Origin: CBDAQA01 sp965247815
GTDB lineage: Bacteria > Planctomycetota > Phycisphaerae > Tepidisphaerales > Tepidisphaeraceae
Assembly: GCA_965247815.1 (NCBI GenBank)
Contig: CBDFHW010000012.1
Span: 578,805-642,804, forward strand
Reading direction: 5' to 3'
DNA: 64,000 nt
Every line of letters starts with the position of its first letter. The first letter of the stretch is position 1. Of the stretch, positions 1 through 9,289 are shown one piece after another. A program made the position numbers and the translations under genes. The notes beneath the pieces were generated by a model that was not told the origin of the DNA, ran no database searches, and saw only the letters and a program-made list of their open reading frames with translations.

Positions 1-236
1 AGCCGGCACTGAAGTGCTGCGCGGTCGCGGTAAGGCCCCGGTCCGGATTGGTCGAACAGGCTACGGCCGGTGCGGAAACAAAGACGCGCCCGCTCACGGT
101 TCTGCAACCTGCGCCTTTGCCACAATAGATTGAGCGTCGTTACGAGTAAGATTTTTTCGCAACGTCTACCCGCCCTGCCGAACAACGGAAACATCTCGCC
201 CTTGACCCATCGGGTCGCCCGGCGATTCTACTGCCG
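1..236. other. Window start, no gene called
   Basis: I see no convincing gene. Short open frames run in from the left edge and stop early, at about 12, 126 and 159 on the plus strand, so a gene tail could be present, but nothing in them is recognisable. Confidence 0.4.
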
Positions 237-1943
237 ATGATGGACGCCTCGCAGGACCGAACGGACCGACGAAACGCGCTGCTGTGCGTCGCGGCTTGCC
301 TGCTTTCGCTGCTCGCCTGCTGGCCGTTCGCGCCGACGCCTTTCAACGACGACTGGTCATACGCGTTTACCGTCAAACACCTCCTTGAAACGGGACAGTT
401 CGCCTACAACGGCTGGGCGACCGCGGCCGGCGTGGGGCATGTTTATTGGGGCCTGGCCTGGACCCGAGTCTTCGGGTTTTCGTTCGACGTGTTGCGACTG
501 AGCACCGTGCCTTTGGCCTGCGGCGCGGTCTCGCTCATCTACAAGTTGTCCCGTCATGCGGGGCTTCGACCCGGCTATGCCGTGTTCACGGCTCTGCTGG
601 TCGCCACGTCGCCGGTGTTCATGCCGGTCGCCGTTTCGTTCATGACCGATGTGCCCGGGCTGTTCTTCATCTTGCTGGCTCTCTACACACTGGTCCGATC
701 GGCCGAAGCGGAAAGCCGGACAACGGCGATCGGCTGGATGCTTCTCGGCGTGATGATCGGCATGCTCGGGGGCATCAGTCGGCAGATCGTATGGGTTGCC
801 CCGCTGGCCGTGGTGCCGTATCTGATATTCCTTCGGCGTGCTGATTTAATGTTCTTCATTGTCGGTGCGGTCGCATGGTCGCTGCTGATCGGCGGCATCG
901 TTTTCACGATGCATTGGTTCGCACGTCAGCCTTTCGCATTGCCCGAGCCGAGCGTTCTGGTCGATCTGAAACGTGCCTACCACGGCCCCGCGAAGTTCTT
1001 CGCCGACTTGCTTCGACTGCTGTTGACGGTCGTGTTGCTCGCGCTCCCCGCTGCGATCGCGGCAATGAGCCGTTGGCGGGGGCGGACTTCGGTGATCGCG
1101 TTGGTGTTGTGGGTCGGGTGTCTGGTCGCACTTCGGCATCGGCCGCACTGGGCGGTCGAGCCGTGGATGGGGAACACGCTGGACGCGACCGGAATTCTGG
1201 GTCACTACGAGCTCGGTGGCGGGATGCCGCCGAAAATGTTGATCGACCCGGTCCGCTGGGTGATCTCGGCCGGCGTGTACGCGGCGACGGCGTTTATTGC
1301 CGTCAATGCCTTATGTGTGATTGTCCTGACGCGCCGCGGTCGGTCTCGGGTCATTCACCTTCTGACCGGGCCCGGGCGCGACCGGGTCACGCTGCGGATT
1401 TTGGTCGTCTTCGCTGCCGGGTATCTCGCGCTGCTGCTGCCGCGCGTCGCCCACGGTGACACGTACGACCGGTACGCCCTGCCACTGATCGCGTGCCTGG
1501 CGATCCCCCTGCTGCTGTCGTGCCAGCAAAGCCGGCGATCACCGCCCGCCGTGGCGTGGATCGCATTAATTTTCTTTGCGATCTACGGGATTGGTTCGAC
1601 GCAGGAACTGTTCGCGCTGGGCCGGGCACGGGCGGCGGCGGCGGACCGACTGCTGGACGCGGGCGTGCCCCGAACGCAAATCGGTGGCGGAATGGAGTTC
1701 GACAACTGGACCGAACTCGAAGTCGACGGTCACGTGAACTCGACGCGGATCGTGAACCCCGTTGGCGCGTACCGCCCGGGGCTGGGGCTCTGGCCGAGCG
1801 TCCATCCGATTTATCGGTTAGAGTTTTCGCCGACAACGGATACCGTGCCCAGCATGTATGGAGGTATCGACTACACGACCGCGTGGCCCCCGTGGCGCCG
1901 GAAGGTGTGGATCGATCGCGTGGTCAGCGCGAAAGGCGAGTAG
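237..1943 (+). CDS. GT-C fold membrane glycosyltransferase (GT39/ArnT-like)
   Basis: A 568-residue polytopic membrane protein. Residues 12-30 form the first membrane helix. It is followed by a loop with FNDDWSYA, the Asp-containing first-loop motif expected of GT-C transferases that use polyprenyl-phosphate sugars. At least nine more hydrophobic segments follow (about 90-105, 115-150, 165-230, 255-300, 340-365, 385-405, 415-430, 440-455), and then a soluble C-terminal tail of about 100 residues. The family transfers a sugar from a lipid carrier at the outer face of the membrane; the acceptor cannot be read from the sequence. Two ATGs lie in tandem (237 and 240) and I saw no strong ribosome-binding site. 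It is followed, after 120 bases, by a secreted arabinofuranosidase. The broad class is fairly safe; the specific function is not. Confidence 0.8.
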   Translation: MMDASQDRTDRRNALLCVAACLLSLLACWPFAPTPFNDDWSYAFTVKHLLETGQFAYNGWATAAGVGHVYWGLAWTRVFGFSFDVLRLSTVPLACGAVSLIYKLSRHAGLRPGYAVFTALLVATSPVFMPVAVSFMTDVPGLFFILLALYTLVRSAEAESRTTAIGWMLLGVMIGMLGGISRQIVWVAPLAVVPYLIFLRRADLMFFIVGAVAWSLLIGGIVFTMHWFARQPFALPEPSVLVDLKRAYHGPAKFFADLLRLLLTVVLLALPAAIAAMSRWRGRTSVIALVLWVGCLVALRHRPHWAVEPWMGNTLDATGILGHYELGGGMPPKMLIDPVRWVISAGVYAATAFIAVNALCVIVLTRRGRSRVIHLLTGPGRDRVTLRILVVFAAGYLALLLPRVAHGDTYDRYALPLIACLAIPLLLSCQQSRRSPPAVAWIALIFFAIYGIGSTQELFALGRARAAAADRLLDAGVPRTQIGGGMEFDNWTELEVDGHVNSTRIVNPVGAYRPGLGLWPSVHPIYRLEFSPTTDTVPSMYGGIDYTTAWPPWRRKVWIDRVVSAKGE

Positions 1944-2052
1944 CCTTGCCCGGCTTGGTCGAGTTGAGATTCTGCCGCATTGAAACGGGCAGACTGCTAG
2001 GACCGTCGGGCCGTCTGCTGGCGGTAGAGATTCTGTTCTCGACACATTCTTT

Positions 2053-2060
2053 GGAGAAGG
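2053..2060 (+). promoter_or_regulatory. Ribosome-binding site of the GH51 gene
   Basis: GGAGAAGG ends three bases before the ATG at 2064 and fixes that start. Confidence 0.7.
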
Positions 2061-2063
2061 ACA

Positions 2064-4502
2064 ATGAAAGTATCAGCATTGGCGTCCGCGTTGTGCGGAC
2101 TTCTGGCGGTCGGCGCGGTCTCGGCCGACCCGGGCAAACTTACGGTCAACACGACCCAGGCTGGCCCGAAGATCGGCCCGTTGTTTTACGGCCTTATGAC
2201 CGAGGAAATTAACCATTCTTACGACGGCGGGCTGTACGCCGAGCTGATTCAAAACCGGATTTTTCAGGACGACGCGAAGCCGGCCCATTGGTCGGTCGTC
2301 AAGACCGGCTCGGCCGGCGGCACGATCGCGATCGACGAGACCAACCCGGTAAATGATCACGCGCTGAAGCGGAGCCTTCGGCTGGACATCACCAGCGTTG
2401 ATGCCGGGCAACGGGTGGGCGTCGCCAACGGCGGATTCTGGGGCATCCCGGTCTGGGCGAACACGAAATACCACGCGAGCTTTTACGCCCGCGCGACCGA
2501 AGGCCTGACCGGCCCGTTGACGGTCGACATCGAGTCCGAAGACGGCGCGACCACCGCGGCGACGGCCACCGTCGCCAGCGTCGGGACCGCCTGGAAGAAA
2601 TACGAAGTCGAACTGACCACCGCGCAAGTCGAAAAGTCGACGACGAACCGGTTCGTCATCTCGGCTAACGGCAAGGGATCTTTGTGGGTGAGCCTCGTGT
2701 CGCTGTTCCCGCCGACCTACAAAGACCGGCCGAACGGCAACCGCGTCGACCTGATGCAGAAGCTGGCCGACCTGCACCCGCAGTTTCTCCGGTTCCCCGG
2801 CGGAAACTTTCTGGAAGGGGACACGATCGCGACGCGGTTTAACTGGAAAACCACGATCGGGCCGCTCGAAGACCGGCCCGGGCACATGGGCTGCTGGAGC
2901 TATCGCGCCTCGGACGGGCTGGGCCTGCTCGAGTTTCTCGGCTGGTGTGAAGACCTGAAGATGGAGCCGTTACTGGCCGTCTACGGCGGGTATTCGCTCC
3001 GCGGCGCGCACGTGAACCCGGGCCCCGACCTGGTGCCGTTCGTTCAGGAAGACTTGGACGAAATCGAATACTGCACCGGCGACGTGAATACCACCTGGGG
3101 CAAGCGCCGCGCTCAGGACGGGCACCCCGAGCCGTTCAATATTCATTACATTGAAATCGGGAACGAAGACTGGTTCGACCGGTCCGGCAGCTATGACGGA
3201 CGGTTCACGCAGATCTTCGACGCGATCAAGGCCAAGTACCCGCAGCTGAAATGCATCGCGACGGCTCCGGTGAAATCGCGTCGGCCTGATTTGTACGACG
3301 ATCACGATTACCCGTCGCCGCGGAAGATGCTGCAAAGTGTTCACCGTTACGACAAGCCGGACCCGAATCGGCCGAAGGTGTTCTTCGGTGAATGGGCGAC
3401 GCAGGACGGCCGGCCGACCCCGACCATGCGCGCGGCGCTGGGTGACGCCGCCTGGTTGACCGGGCTACAGACGGATTGTGATACGGTTTTGTTGAACTGC
3501 TACGCCCCGCTGTTAACGAACGTGAACAAAGGCGCGTGGCAGTGGCCGACCAATCTGATCGGTTACGACGCGGCGTCGAGCTTCAATTCGCCGTCGTTCT
3601 ACGCCCAGGCGATGTTCGCCAAGAGCTGGGGCGACACGGTGCTGCCAGTGACCCTGGACGCGCCGAAAGTCGAACTCCCCACGCCCCCGGCTCCGCAGGG
3701 CGGGATCGGCGTCGGAACTTGGAACACCGCCGCAGAGTTTAAAGACATCAAAGTCACGCAGGGCGACAAGACGTTGTTCGCGTCGGACTTCACCGCCCCG
3801 CTGCAGGGGTGGCGTCAAAAGGGCGGCAAATGGGACGTGAAAGATGGCGCATTGCAGCAGACGCAGATGGCGACCGAGCTCCGCGCCACGACCGGTGACG
3901 GCAGCTGGCAGGACTACACGATCAACCTGAAGGCCCGGAAGATCCGCGGCGACGAAGGGTTCATGATCCTGTTCCATTACCGCGACGGACAGAACTTTGG
4001 TTGGTTCAACGTCGGCGGCTGGGGCAACGGCGAAGCCGGCATCGAACAGACCGAGGACGGATCCCGGTTCACCATCGGAGAGCGCGTTCCGTTCACTGTG
4101 GAGACCGGCAAGTGGTATGACCTTAAAGTCGAAGTGAAGGGCCGGGACGTGAGCTGCTACGTCGACGGCAAGATGATCGTGCAAGGCACGGACGTGCCGG
4201 CCAAGCCGACGGAGAGCCTTTTCGCCGCCGCCAGCCGGGTCGATTCCAGCGGTGAAGTTATCCTGAAGGTTGTGAACGCCGCGGGCGTTGCCCAGAGTCT
4301 GCAGATCGATCTGCAGGGCATGGCATCAGTCGCGAAAGAAGCATCGGTCGAAGTGCTTCAAGGCGATCCGGTCGTTCAGAACACGGTCGAATTGCCGACA
4401 AAGATCGCGCCGCAGCAGACGAAGATCGACACCGCCGGGCCGAGTTTCACATACGAGTTCCCCGCGAGCTCGGTCAGCGTGATCCACTTGAAGCCGCAAT
4501 AA
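2064..4502 (+). CDS. Secreted alpha-L-arabinofuranosidase, GH51-like, with C-terminal LamG/DUF1080-like domain
   Basis: An 812-residue exported enzyme. Residues 1-21 form a signal peptide ending in SAD. A carbohydrate-binding-like segment (about 80-215) precedes the GH51 TIM barrel (about 220-510). The acid/base Glu is in IEIGNEDWF (Glu368) and the nucleophile Glu is in FFGEWATQDG (Glu443). After a proline-rich linker near residue 535, a beta-sandwich of about 180 residues (RGDEGFMILFHYRDGQ, KWYDLKVEVKGRDVSCYVDG) resembles the LamG/3-keto-disaccharide-hydrolase fold and probably binds glycan. The canonical GH51 C-terminal beta domain follows it, so the LamG-like module looks inserted. The family releases terminal arabinofuranose from plant hemicellulose. 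The gene has a strong ribosome-binding site and its own terminator, so it is probably monocistronic. Confidence 0.9.
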   Translation: MKVSALASALCGLLAVGAVSADPGKLTVNTTQAGPKIGPLFYGLMTEEINHSYDGGLYAELIQNRIFQDDAKPAHWSVVKTGSAGGTIAIDETNPVNDHALKRSLRLDITSVDAGQRVGVANGGFWGIPVWANTKYHASFYARATEGLTGPLTVDIESEDGATTAATATVASVGTAWKKYEVELTTAQVEKSTTNRFVISANGKGSLWVSLVSLFPPTYKDRPNGNRVDLMQKLADLHPQFLRFPGGNFLEGDTIATRFNWKTTIGPLEDRPGHMGCWSYRASDGLGLLEFLGWCEDLKMEPLLAVYGGYSLRGAHVNPGPDLVPFVQEDLDEIEYCTGDVNTTWGKRRAQDGHPEPFNIHYIEIGNEDWFDRSGSYDGRFTQIFDAIKAKYPQLKCIATAPVKSRRPDLYDDHDYPSPRKMLQSVHRYDKPDPNRPKVFFGEWATQDGRPTPTMRAALGDAAWLTGLQTDCDTVLLNCYAPLLTNVNKGAWQWPTNLIGYDAASSFNSPSFYAQAMFAKSWGDTVLPVTLDAPKVELPTPPAPQGGIGVGTWNTAAEFKDIKVTQGDKTLFASDFTAPLQGWRQKGGKWDVKDGALQQTQMATELRATTGDGSWQDYTINLKARKIRGDEGFMILFHYRDGQNFGWFNVGGWGNGEAGIEQTEDGSRFTIGERVPFTVETGKWYDLKVEVKGRDVSCYVDGKMIVQGTDVPAKPTESLFAAASRVDSSGEVILKVVNAAGVAQSLQIDLQGMASVAKEASVEVLQGDPVVQNTVELPTKIAPQQTKIDTAGPSFTYEFPASSVSVIHLKPQ

Positions 4503-4536
4503 GTTCGATCACATGATCGATTGACCGATCAACAGA

Positions 4537-4570
4537 GACGGCCGCACGCCCGCGGCCGTCTTTTTTTTTT
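4537..4570 (+). terminator. Intrinsic terminator after the GH51 gene
   Basis: A perfect 9-bp GC-rich stem, GACGGCCGC (4537-4545) with GCGGCCGTC (4552-4560), has a 6-base loop and is followed at once by ten T residues (4561-4570). This is the clearest Rho-independent terminator in the window. Confidence 0.93.
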
Positions 4571-4584
4571 CGATAATCGTTTTA

Positions 4585-4621
4585 AATTCGAAAAACGGTG
4601 TCCGACACCGTTTTTCGAATT
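4585..4621. repeat. Palindromic repeat, GTGTC-C-GACAC family, copy 1
   Basis: A perfect 37-bp palindrome with 18-base arms (4585-4602 and 4604-4621) around a single central C. The core reads ACGGTGTCCGACACCGT. It lies 15 bases after the terminator T-run and directly before the decayed zinc-ribbon gene. Copies 2 and 3 of the same core occur inside that gene. Confidence 0.93.
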
Positions 4622-5416
4622 CTTTGCAGTTCGGCGGTCGAAAGCTCTTCGCTTTCGCGATCCGCTTGTGATCGCGGCGGGGTGACGTTGCTGATATATG
4701 TTTACAGTCTTGGAAGGGATTCACTCGCCATCACTGCTACGCTTCCTCAATTGCGCTGCGAGCAGTGTGGCGCGGGAATGGTGTTCGATCCGGCGAAGCA
4801 GACGCTGGTCTGCACGCACTGCGGCAGCACGACGCCGATCACCGCCGCGGGCACCGTTGATGAGCTTAATTTCACCGCGCAGCTCGAGCGGATGCGTGAC
4901 GAGGCGGCGACCCGGGAGGTGCTGACCTACCGGTGCACCAACTGCGGCGTGCAGGCGACGCTGCCGCCGGACAACACCGCGGGGGTTTGTCCGTTTTGCG
5001 GGTCGGCGATCGTCGCCGAAGCGTGCAGTCAGAAGTCGATCAGACCGGGGTCGTTGCTGCCGGTGAAGGTGACGAACAAGCAGGCGACCGAGGCGTTCGC
5101 GACCTGAGTGGCGGCCCGGTGGTTCGCGCCCAGTGAGCTCAAGCGGCGGGCCGAGCGGACCGCCATCAACGGGGCGTATCTGCCCGCATGGACTTACTAC
5201 AGCGATACCGATTCTGCCTACACCGGTGAACGCGGCGATGATTACACGGTCAGCGAATCGTACACCGCGTACGAAGACAGTAGGGCCGTCGCCCGGAAGC
5301 GGAACGTTACCCGGACCCGCTGGTCTTCAGTTCAGGGGCAAGTAGCGAACCGTTTCGATGACATCCTGGTCATGGCCAGCCAATCACTGCCGATTCAACT
5401 TTTAGCCGGAAATCCA

Positions 5417-5439
5417 AAAACGGTGTCGGACACCGTTTT
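5417..5439. repeat. Palindromic repeat, GTGTC-C-GACAC family, copy 2
   Basis: Arms of 11 bases (5417-5427 and 5429-5439) flank a central G, so this copy is inverted relative to copies 1 and 3. It lies within the remains of the zinc-ribbon gene. Confidence 0.9.
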
Positions 5440-5493
5440 CGAGATTTCTGCATTTGACAACAAAAAAACCGTCTTTTCGACTCCCAGAGATAA

Positions 5494-5516
5494 AAAACGG
5501 TGTCCGACACCGTTTT
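5494..5516. repeat. Palindromic repeat, GTGTC-C-GACAC family, copy 3
   Basis: Arms of 11 bases (5494-5504 and 5506-5516) flank a central C. With copy 2, 54 bases away and in opposite orientation, it forms a BIME-like pair. Read in the gene's frame it encodes KKRCPTPF. A degenerate half copy (GCCCGACACCGTT) lies at about 5811-5823, just before the NfeD-type gene. Confidence 0.9.
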
Positions 5517-5846
5517 CGAATTTTTCGCGGTACGCGCAGATCCGTTTCCGGCACCTGCTGTTGCCGGTCTGGATCAGCGCCTACCGGTACCGCGACGTGA
5601 CGTATCGTTTTGTGGTCAACGCCCGCACCGGCGAAGTCTGCGGCGAGCGGCGTTACAGCGTCTGCAAAATCGTGCTGCTGTCGATGCTGATTCTGGCAGT
5701 GGTGCTGATCGCGGTCTTTTGCTTTCAGGCGGCCCGGTAATTCGCAGTCCTCGGCGAGCCGGGCTGAAAGTCGTACCAACATCAAACCTTTTGGCGGCAA
5801 AACGATTTGTGCCCGACACCGTTCGGCGGTGATACAATGTTTCATC

Positions 5847-7361
5847 ATGTGGACGAAACTCATTGCGGTTTTTCTGGCAGCGGGCTGCTTTTGTACGTCG
5901 GCGATTGCGGCAACGCCTACCACCGCGCCGGTTACGGTGGCGATCGTCTCCCTTCACGGGGAGGTCGACAACTACACCCGCGATCTGCTCATGCGTCAGA
6001 TCGAACAGGCGAAGCGGCTCGGCGCTAAAACGATCGTCCTTGATCTGGACACCTACGGCGGGCTCGTCGTGTCCGGGCTTGACATCGCGCAGTACCTCCG
6101 CGGGCAGGACGACGTGCACGTGGTCGCTTATGTGCGGAAAGCCATCAGCGCGGGGGCGATGATCGCCGTCTCGTGCAACGAAATCGTGATGGCACCATCG
6201 GCCGTGATCGGCGACTGTGCGCCGATCATTTTCAATAACGCGGGGCAACTGGAATCAATGGGGGCGGCCGAGCGTGCCAAGGCGCAAAGCCCGGTCGTCA
6301 GCGACTTCGACGCCAGCGCGGACCGCAACGGTTACGACCGCCTGCTGCTCGAGTCGATGGTCGTTTCCGACCGGGTAGTCTACTGGGCGCAGAACACGAA
6401 AACCCGCGAGAAGAAATTCGTCAACGAGGTCGAGTTCGCGAAGCTGACCGCGCAAGGTTGGGAAGCCGTTCCCGGCGTTCCTAGCCCGGTGGACTCGGCC
6501 GATTCTTTGCTGACCATTCACACTGAAGAGGCGATCAAGCTCGGGCTCGCGACCGGCGTGGCCTCGTCGCCGGAGAAGCTAGCGTCGCAGCGTGGGATGA
6601 CAGTTGTCGCCGATCTTTCCCCGGGTTCGGGCGAAAAGATCATTGCGTTTCTGAATGACGGCGCGGTGCGCAGTCTTCTGTTCACGATTCTGACGATATC
6701 ACTTTGGGTTTTTCTGGGCAGCCCCGGTCACGGCCTGGCCGAGGCGTGTGCGGTGGTCAGCCTTGGGCTGCTGCTCGGGGTGCCGTTGCTGGCCGGCTAT
6801 GCCAACTGGTGGGAGGTGCTCGCCATCTTCGGCGGACTCGCGTTGCTGGCGTTCGAGGTGTTTGTTTTCCCGGGGCACGGCGCGTCGGCGATAGCTGGCA
6901 TCGCGATGATTTTAATCGGGTTGCTGTTAACGTTCGTCGGCCCCGAGCCGGGGGGCGGCATTTTCCCGCAGACCCCCGGCGGCTGGGCGAACCTGCGGAC
7001 CGGTGTGCTGGCGATCACCGGCGGGCTCGCCGGGTCACTGGTGCTCGCGGCGGCGCTTCGACCGTTCCTGCCGCGGTTGCCGATGTTCCGCCGTCTGATT
7101 CTTTCGACCACCAGCGGCGGCGCGTCGATGCAGAACTCGGTCGAAGTATTGCCCGAAAATGCCTGGCCCGGTGTGGGCACCGAAGGCACGGCCGTGACCG
7201 ATCTTCGGCCCGGCGGGTCTGCGGAATTCCTGGACCTCTCGGTGAATGACCGACGAACGGTTGCCGTCGTCAGCGAGTCTGGGTACGTCAACGCCGGCGC
7301 GAAGCTGATCGTCAGAGAAGCCCGCGGGAATCGAATCGTCGTCAGGCCCGCGGTGGTGTGA
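5847..7361 (+). CDS. NfeD-like membrane-bound serine protease
   Basis: A protein of about 504 residues. The ATG at 5847 gives a clean signal peptide (MWTKLIAVFLAAGCF...AIA), so I prefer it to the in-frame GTG at 5829. The N-terminal ClpP/crotonase-like protease domain (about 30-230) includes LDLDTYGGLV and AYVRKAISAGAMIAVSCNEI, the region of the catalytic Ser in long NfeD proteins. Three or four membrane helices follow (about 275-395), then a C-terminal OB-like NfeD domain with GTEGTAVTDLRPGG. Such proteins are membrane proteases often paired with an SPFH/stomatin partner; none is adjacent here. The next gene is pdxA, 88 bases downstream. Confidence 0.88.
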   Translation: MWTKLIAVFLAAGCFCTSAIAATPTTAPVTVAIVSLHGEVDNYTRDLLMRQIEQAKRLGAKTIVLDLDTYGGLVVSGLDIAQYLRGQDDVHVVAYVRKAISAGAMIAVSCNEIVMAPSAVIGDCAPIIFNNAGQLESMGAAERAKAQSPVVSDFDASADRNGYDRLLLESMVVSDRVVYWAQNTKTREKKFVNEVEFAKLTAQGWEAVPGVPSPVDSADSLLTIHTEEAIKLGLATGVASSPEKLASQRGMTVVADLSPGSGEKIIAFLNDGAVRSLLFTILTISLWVFLGSPGHGLAEACAVVSLGLLLGVPLLAGYANWWEVLAIFGGLALLAFEVFVFPGHGASAIAGIAMILIGLLLTFVGPEPGGGIFPQTPGGWANLRTGVLAITGGLAGSLVLAAALRPFLPRLPMFRRLILSTTSGGASMQNSVEVLPENAWPGVGTEGTAVTDLRPGGSAEFLDLSVNDRRTVAVVSESGYVNAGAKLIVREARGNRIVVRPAVV

Positions 7362-7449
7362 CCGGCAAGGATCGGACACGCTTCAAAGGTTTTGATTCGA
7401 CGAATTTTCCCTTTGCCCGGCGTCGGTCGGCGGTTTACGCTTATCGGCC

Positions 7450-8526
7450 GTGGAACAGGACTACCGACCCACCATCGCGATCACATTAGGCGACCCGGCC
7501 GGCATCGGCGCCGAGGTGATCGTCAAGGCGCTCGCGGACCCGATCCTTCGTCACAAAGCCCGGTATATTATTTATGGGATGAATGAACTGCTGCACTATG
7601 CGGCGGACGTTGCCGAGTTCGACGTGTTCTGGTGGCGCGACCAGTTCAACGGCCGGTTGCGGAGTTATCCGCACGACGTGGTCGTCGTCGATTACGACCA
7701 ATACAGCATGCTCGGTTCGGCCGTTCGAAGTCCCAGCAAAATGGGCGGCGAGGCGTCGATGCGATTTTGTGTCGACGCGATTGAAGCGGCCAACAAAAAA
7801 ATCGTCGACGCCGTTGTGACCGCGCCGATCGCGAAGGAAAGTTGGAAACTGGCCGGGTATCACTACCCCGGACACACCGAGCTTTTCGCGCAGAAGTCCG
7901 GGGCTCGCCGATACAACATGATGTTCACCGGCGGGCCGTTGAAAGTGGTGCTCGCCACGGTGCACATCCCCCTGATGGGCCTGTGGGGGAAGCTGAACAT
8001 CGGCGCAGTTTTCCAGCCGATCGAATTGATGCACCAGGCCTTGGTCGACTGGTTCAACATCCCCAAGCCGCGGATTGCCGTCTGCGGGGTTAACCCGCAC
8101 GCGTCGGAGAACGGGCAATTCGGCGACGAGGAAGAACGAATCATCTCGCCGGCGATTCTGATGGCCCGTGAACAGGGCATCGACGCGTCGGGCCCGTACC
8201 CGCCGGACACGGTTTTCATGCAGGCCCGGAATGGCCGGTTCGACGCGGTGGTGGCGATGTATCACGACCAGGGTTTGATTCCGGTCAAACTGCTCGCGTT
8301 CGACCAGGCGGTGAACGTGACATTAGGTTTGCCGATCATTCGGACGAGCCCGGACCACGGCACCGCGTTCGACATTGTCGGCCGCAACCGCGCGAACCCC
8401 GGAAGCATGCGGGCGGCGATCGAGTTAGCGATCGAACTGGCGGTGAAAAAGCACGAACGTGATCGGTCGCGAGAAATTAAATCCGCCGAACAAGGCTCGG
8501 CAGGTGCTGAGCCGTCCAAGTCGTGA
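7450..8526 (+). CDS. pdxA: 4-hydroxythreonine-4-phosphate dehydrogenase
   Basis: A 358-residue protein that matches PdxA over its whole length. It shows ITLGDPAGIGAEV at the N-terminus, PGHTE, VCGVNPHASENG with GDEE, and AMYHDQGLIPVKL. The His residues in these motifs are the metal ligands of the family. PdxA oxidises 4-phosphohydroxy-L-threonine in DXP-dependent pyridoxal-5-phosphate synthesis in the cytoplasm. The start is GTG 7450, directly before the conserved EQDYRPTIAIT strand. The tail after about residue 335 is charged and not conserved. Confidence 0.95.
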   Translation: MEQDYRPTIAITLGDPAGIGAEVIVKALADPILRHKARYIIYGMNELLHYAADVAEFDVFWWRDQFNGRLRSYPHDVVVVDYDQYSMLGSAVRSPSKMGGEASMRFCVDAIEAANKKIVDAVVTAPIAKESWKLAGYHYPGHTELFAQKSGARRYNMMFTGGPLKVVLATVHIPLMGLWGKLNIGAVFQPIELMHQALVDWFNIPKPRIAVCGVNPHASENGQFGDEEERIISPAILMAREQGIDASGPYPPDTVFMQARNGRFDAVVAMYHDQGLIPVKLLAFDQAVNVTLGLPIIRTSPDHGTAFDIVGRNRANPGSMRAAIELAIELAVKKHERDRSREIKSAEQGSAGAEPSKS

Positions 8527-8647
8527 TCGAAGCGCCTGCGCGACGGCCGTCTGAATTAGTCATTCCGAAAATGTTGCCCGTGCCGTGGCCCGGTAGTAAA
8601 CCGCCGGGCTTCGATTCTGCTCGGCCGCTCGCCTATCATTTCCGGTC

Positions 8648-9211
8648 ATGATTTCCCGCCGGCCGTTCGCCAATCTCTCGTCGCCGCAGGCGTTGCGGTT
8701 GTTCTATCAGACGGTCGGGATTCTCCTCGGGCTCACGCTGGCATGGCTGCTCGTGGCCGCCATTCTGTCGCTGATGAATGCGTGGATCGTGATGGCGATC
8801 ACGGTGGTTCTCGGGTGCGTCCTGATGTACCGGCTCTGGCAGCAGAAGCGTCGGGAACATTGGACTGAATCGGGGCATTGCGGGCAATGCGGTTATGATC
8901 TTCGCGAGTCACCGACGACCTGTCCGGAATGTGGCCGCGACGCCCGACTGGACGAACCGCTCTGGAAACAGGTCCGGCGAAGTTTCGCCGAGAAACGCGC
9001 CGGCGAGGCGCTCAACGCGGGCTTGAATCTCGCGCCGCCGGCCCCGGTGCCGGGGGGTACGCCGTTACTCGTCGCGTCGATTGCGAAGCCGACCCAGGTC
9101 GTGCTGCGGCGGGCCGAGATCGACGACACCCCGATCCCGCTGGAGCCGTCACCCTCGGACGGTTCTTTGGGAATCTTGGATCATCACGACGATCCACTGG
9201 CCGGTCAGTAA
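8648..9211 (+). CDS. Membrane protein with CGQCGYDLR zinc ribbon
   Basis: A 187-residue protein. Two hydrophobic helices (about 20-45 and 45-62) are followed by a basic stretch and a four-Cys ribbon (CGQCGYDLRESPTTCPECG, about 77-95). The rest is Pro- and Ala-rich and low in complexity. This ribbon is widespread in Phycisphaerae small membrane proteins of unknown function. It is a single gene between pdxA and the repair operon. Confidence 0.82.
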   Translation: MISRRPFANLSSPQALRLFYQTVGILLGLTLAWLLVAAILSLMNAWIVMAITVVLGCVLMYRLWQQKRREHWTESGHCGQCGYDLRESPTTCPECGRDARLDEPLWKQVRRSFAEKRAGEALNAGLNLAPPAPVPGGTPLLVASIAKPTQVVLRRAEIDDTPIPLEPSPSDGSLGILDHHDDPLAGQ

Positions 9212-9289
9212 CACATTGTTTGTGACGGGAATCGTGAATAAACAACACAATGGACGGGCCCGGCACGAGCCGTGCTGATCAGAATCTAG

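Larger units (their letters stand above)
4682..5740 (+). pseudogene. Decayed zinc-ribbon membrane protein (TFIIB/PriA-type zinc ribbon family)
   Basis: Two frame-matched open segments are separated by one TGA at 5105-5107. The first half has two zinc ribbons (CEQCGAGMVF...CTHCG and CTNCG...CPFCG), then LLPVKVTNKQATEAFAT. After the stop the family signature simply continues: VAARWFAPSELKRRA, GAYLPAWTYY, YTGERGDDY. In family members as I remember them, a Trp sits where TGA now stands (TGG to TGA). Downstream, the conserved stretch of roughly 80-90 residues expected between MASQSLP and HLLLPVWISAYRYRD is missing. A short segment bounded by two palindromic repeats replaces it. A C-terminal membrane helix remains (about 5670-5730). 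The start is uncertain: GTG 4682 is the best candidate, because the earlier in-frame GTG lies within the upstream repeat. Confidence 0.8.

Noticed and set aside
5105..5160. Selenocysteine insertion at the TGA in the zinc-ribbon gene.
   Set aside because: The expected residue is Trp, not Cys, and I see no bacterial SECIS-like hairpin just downstream.
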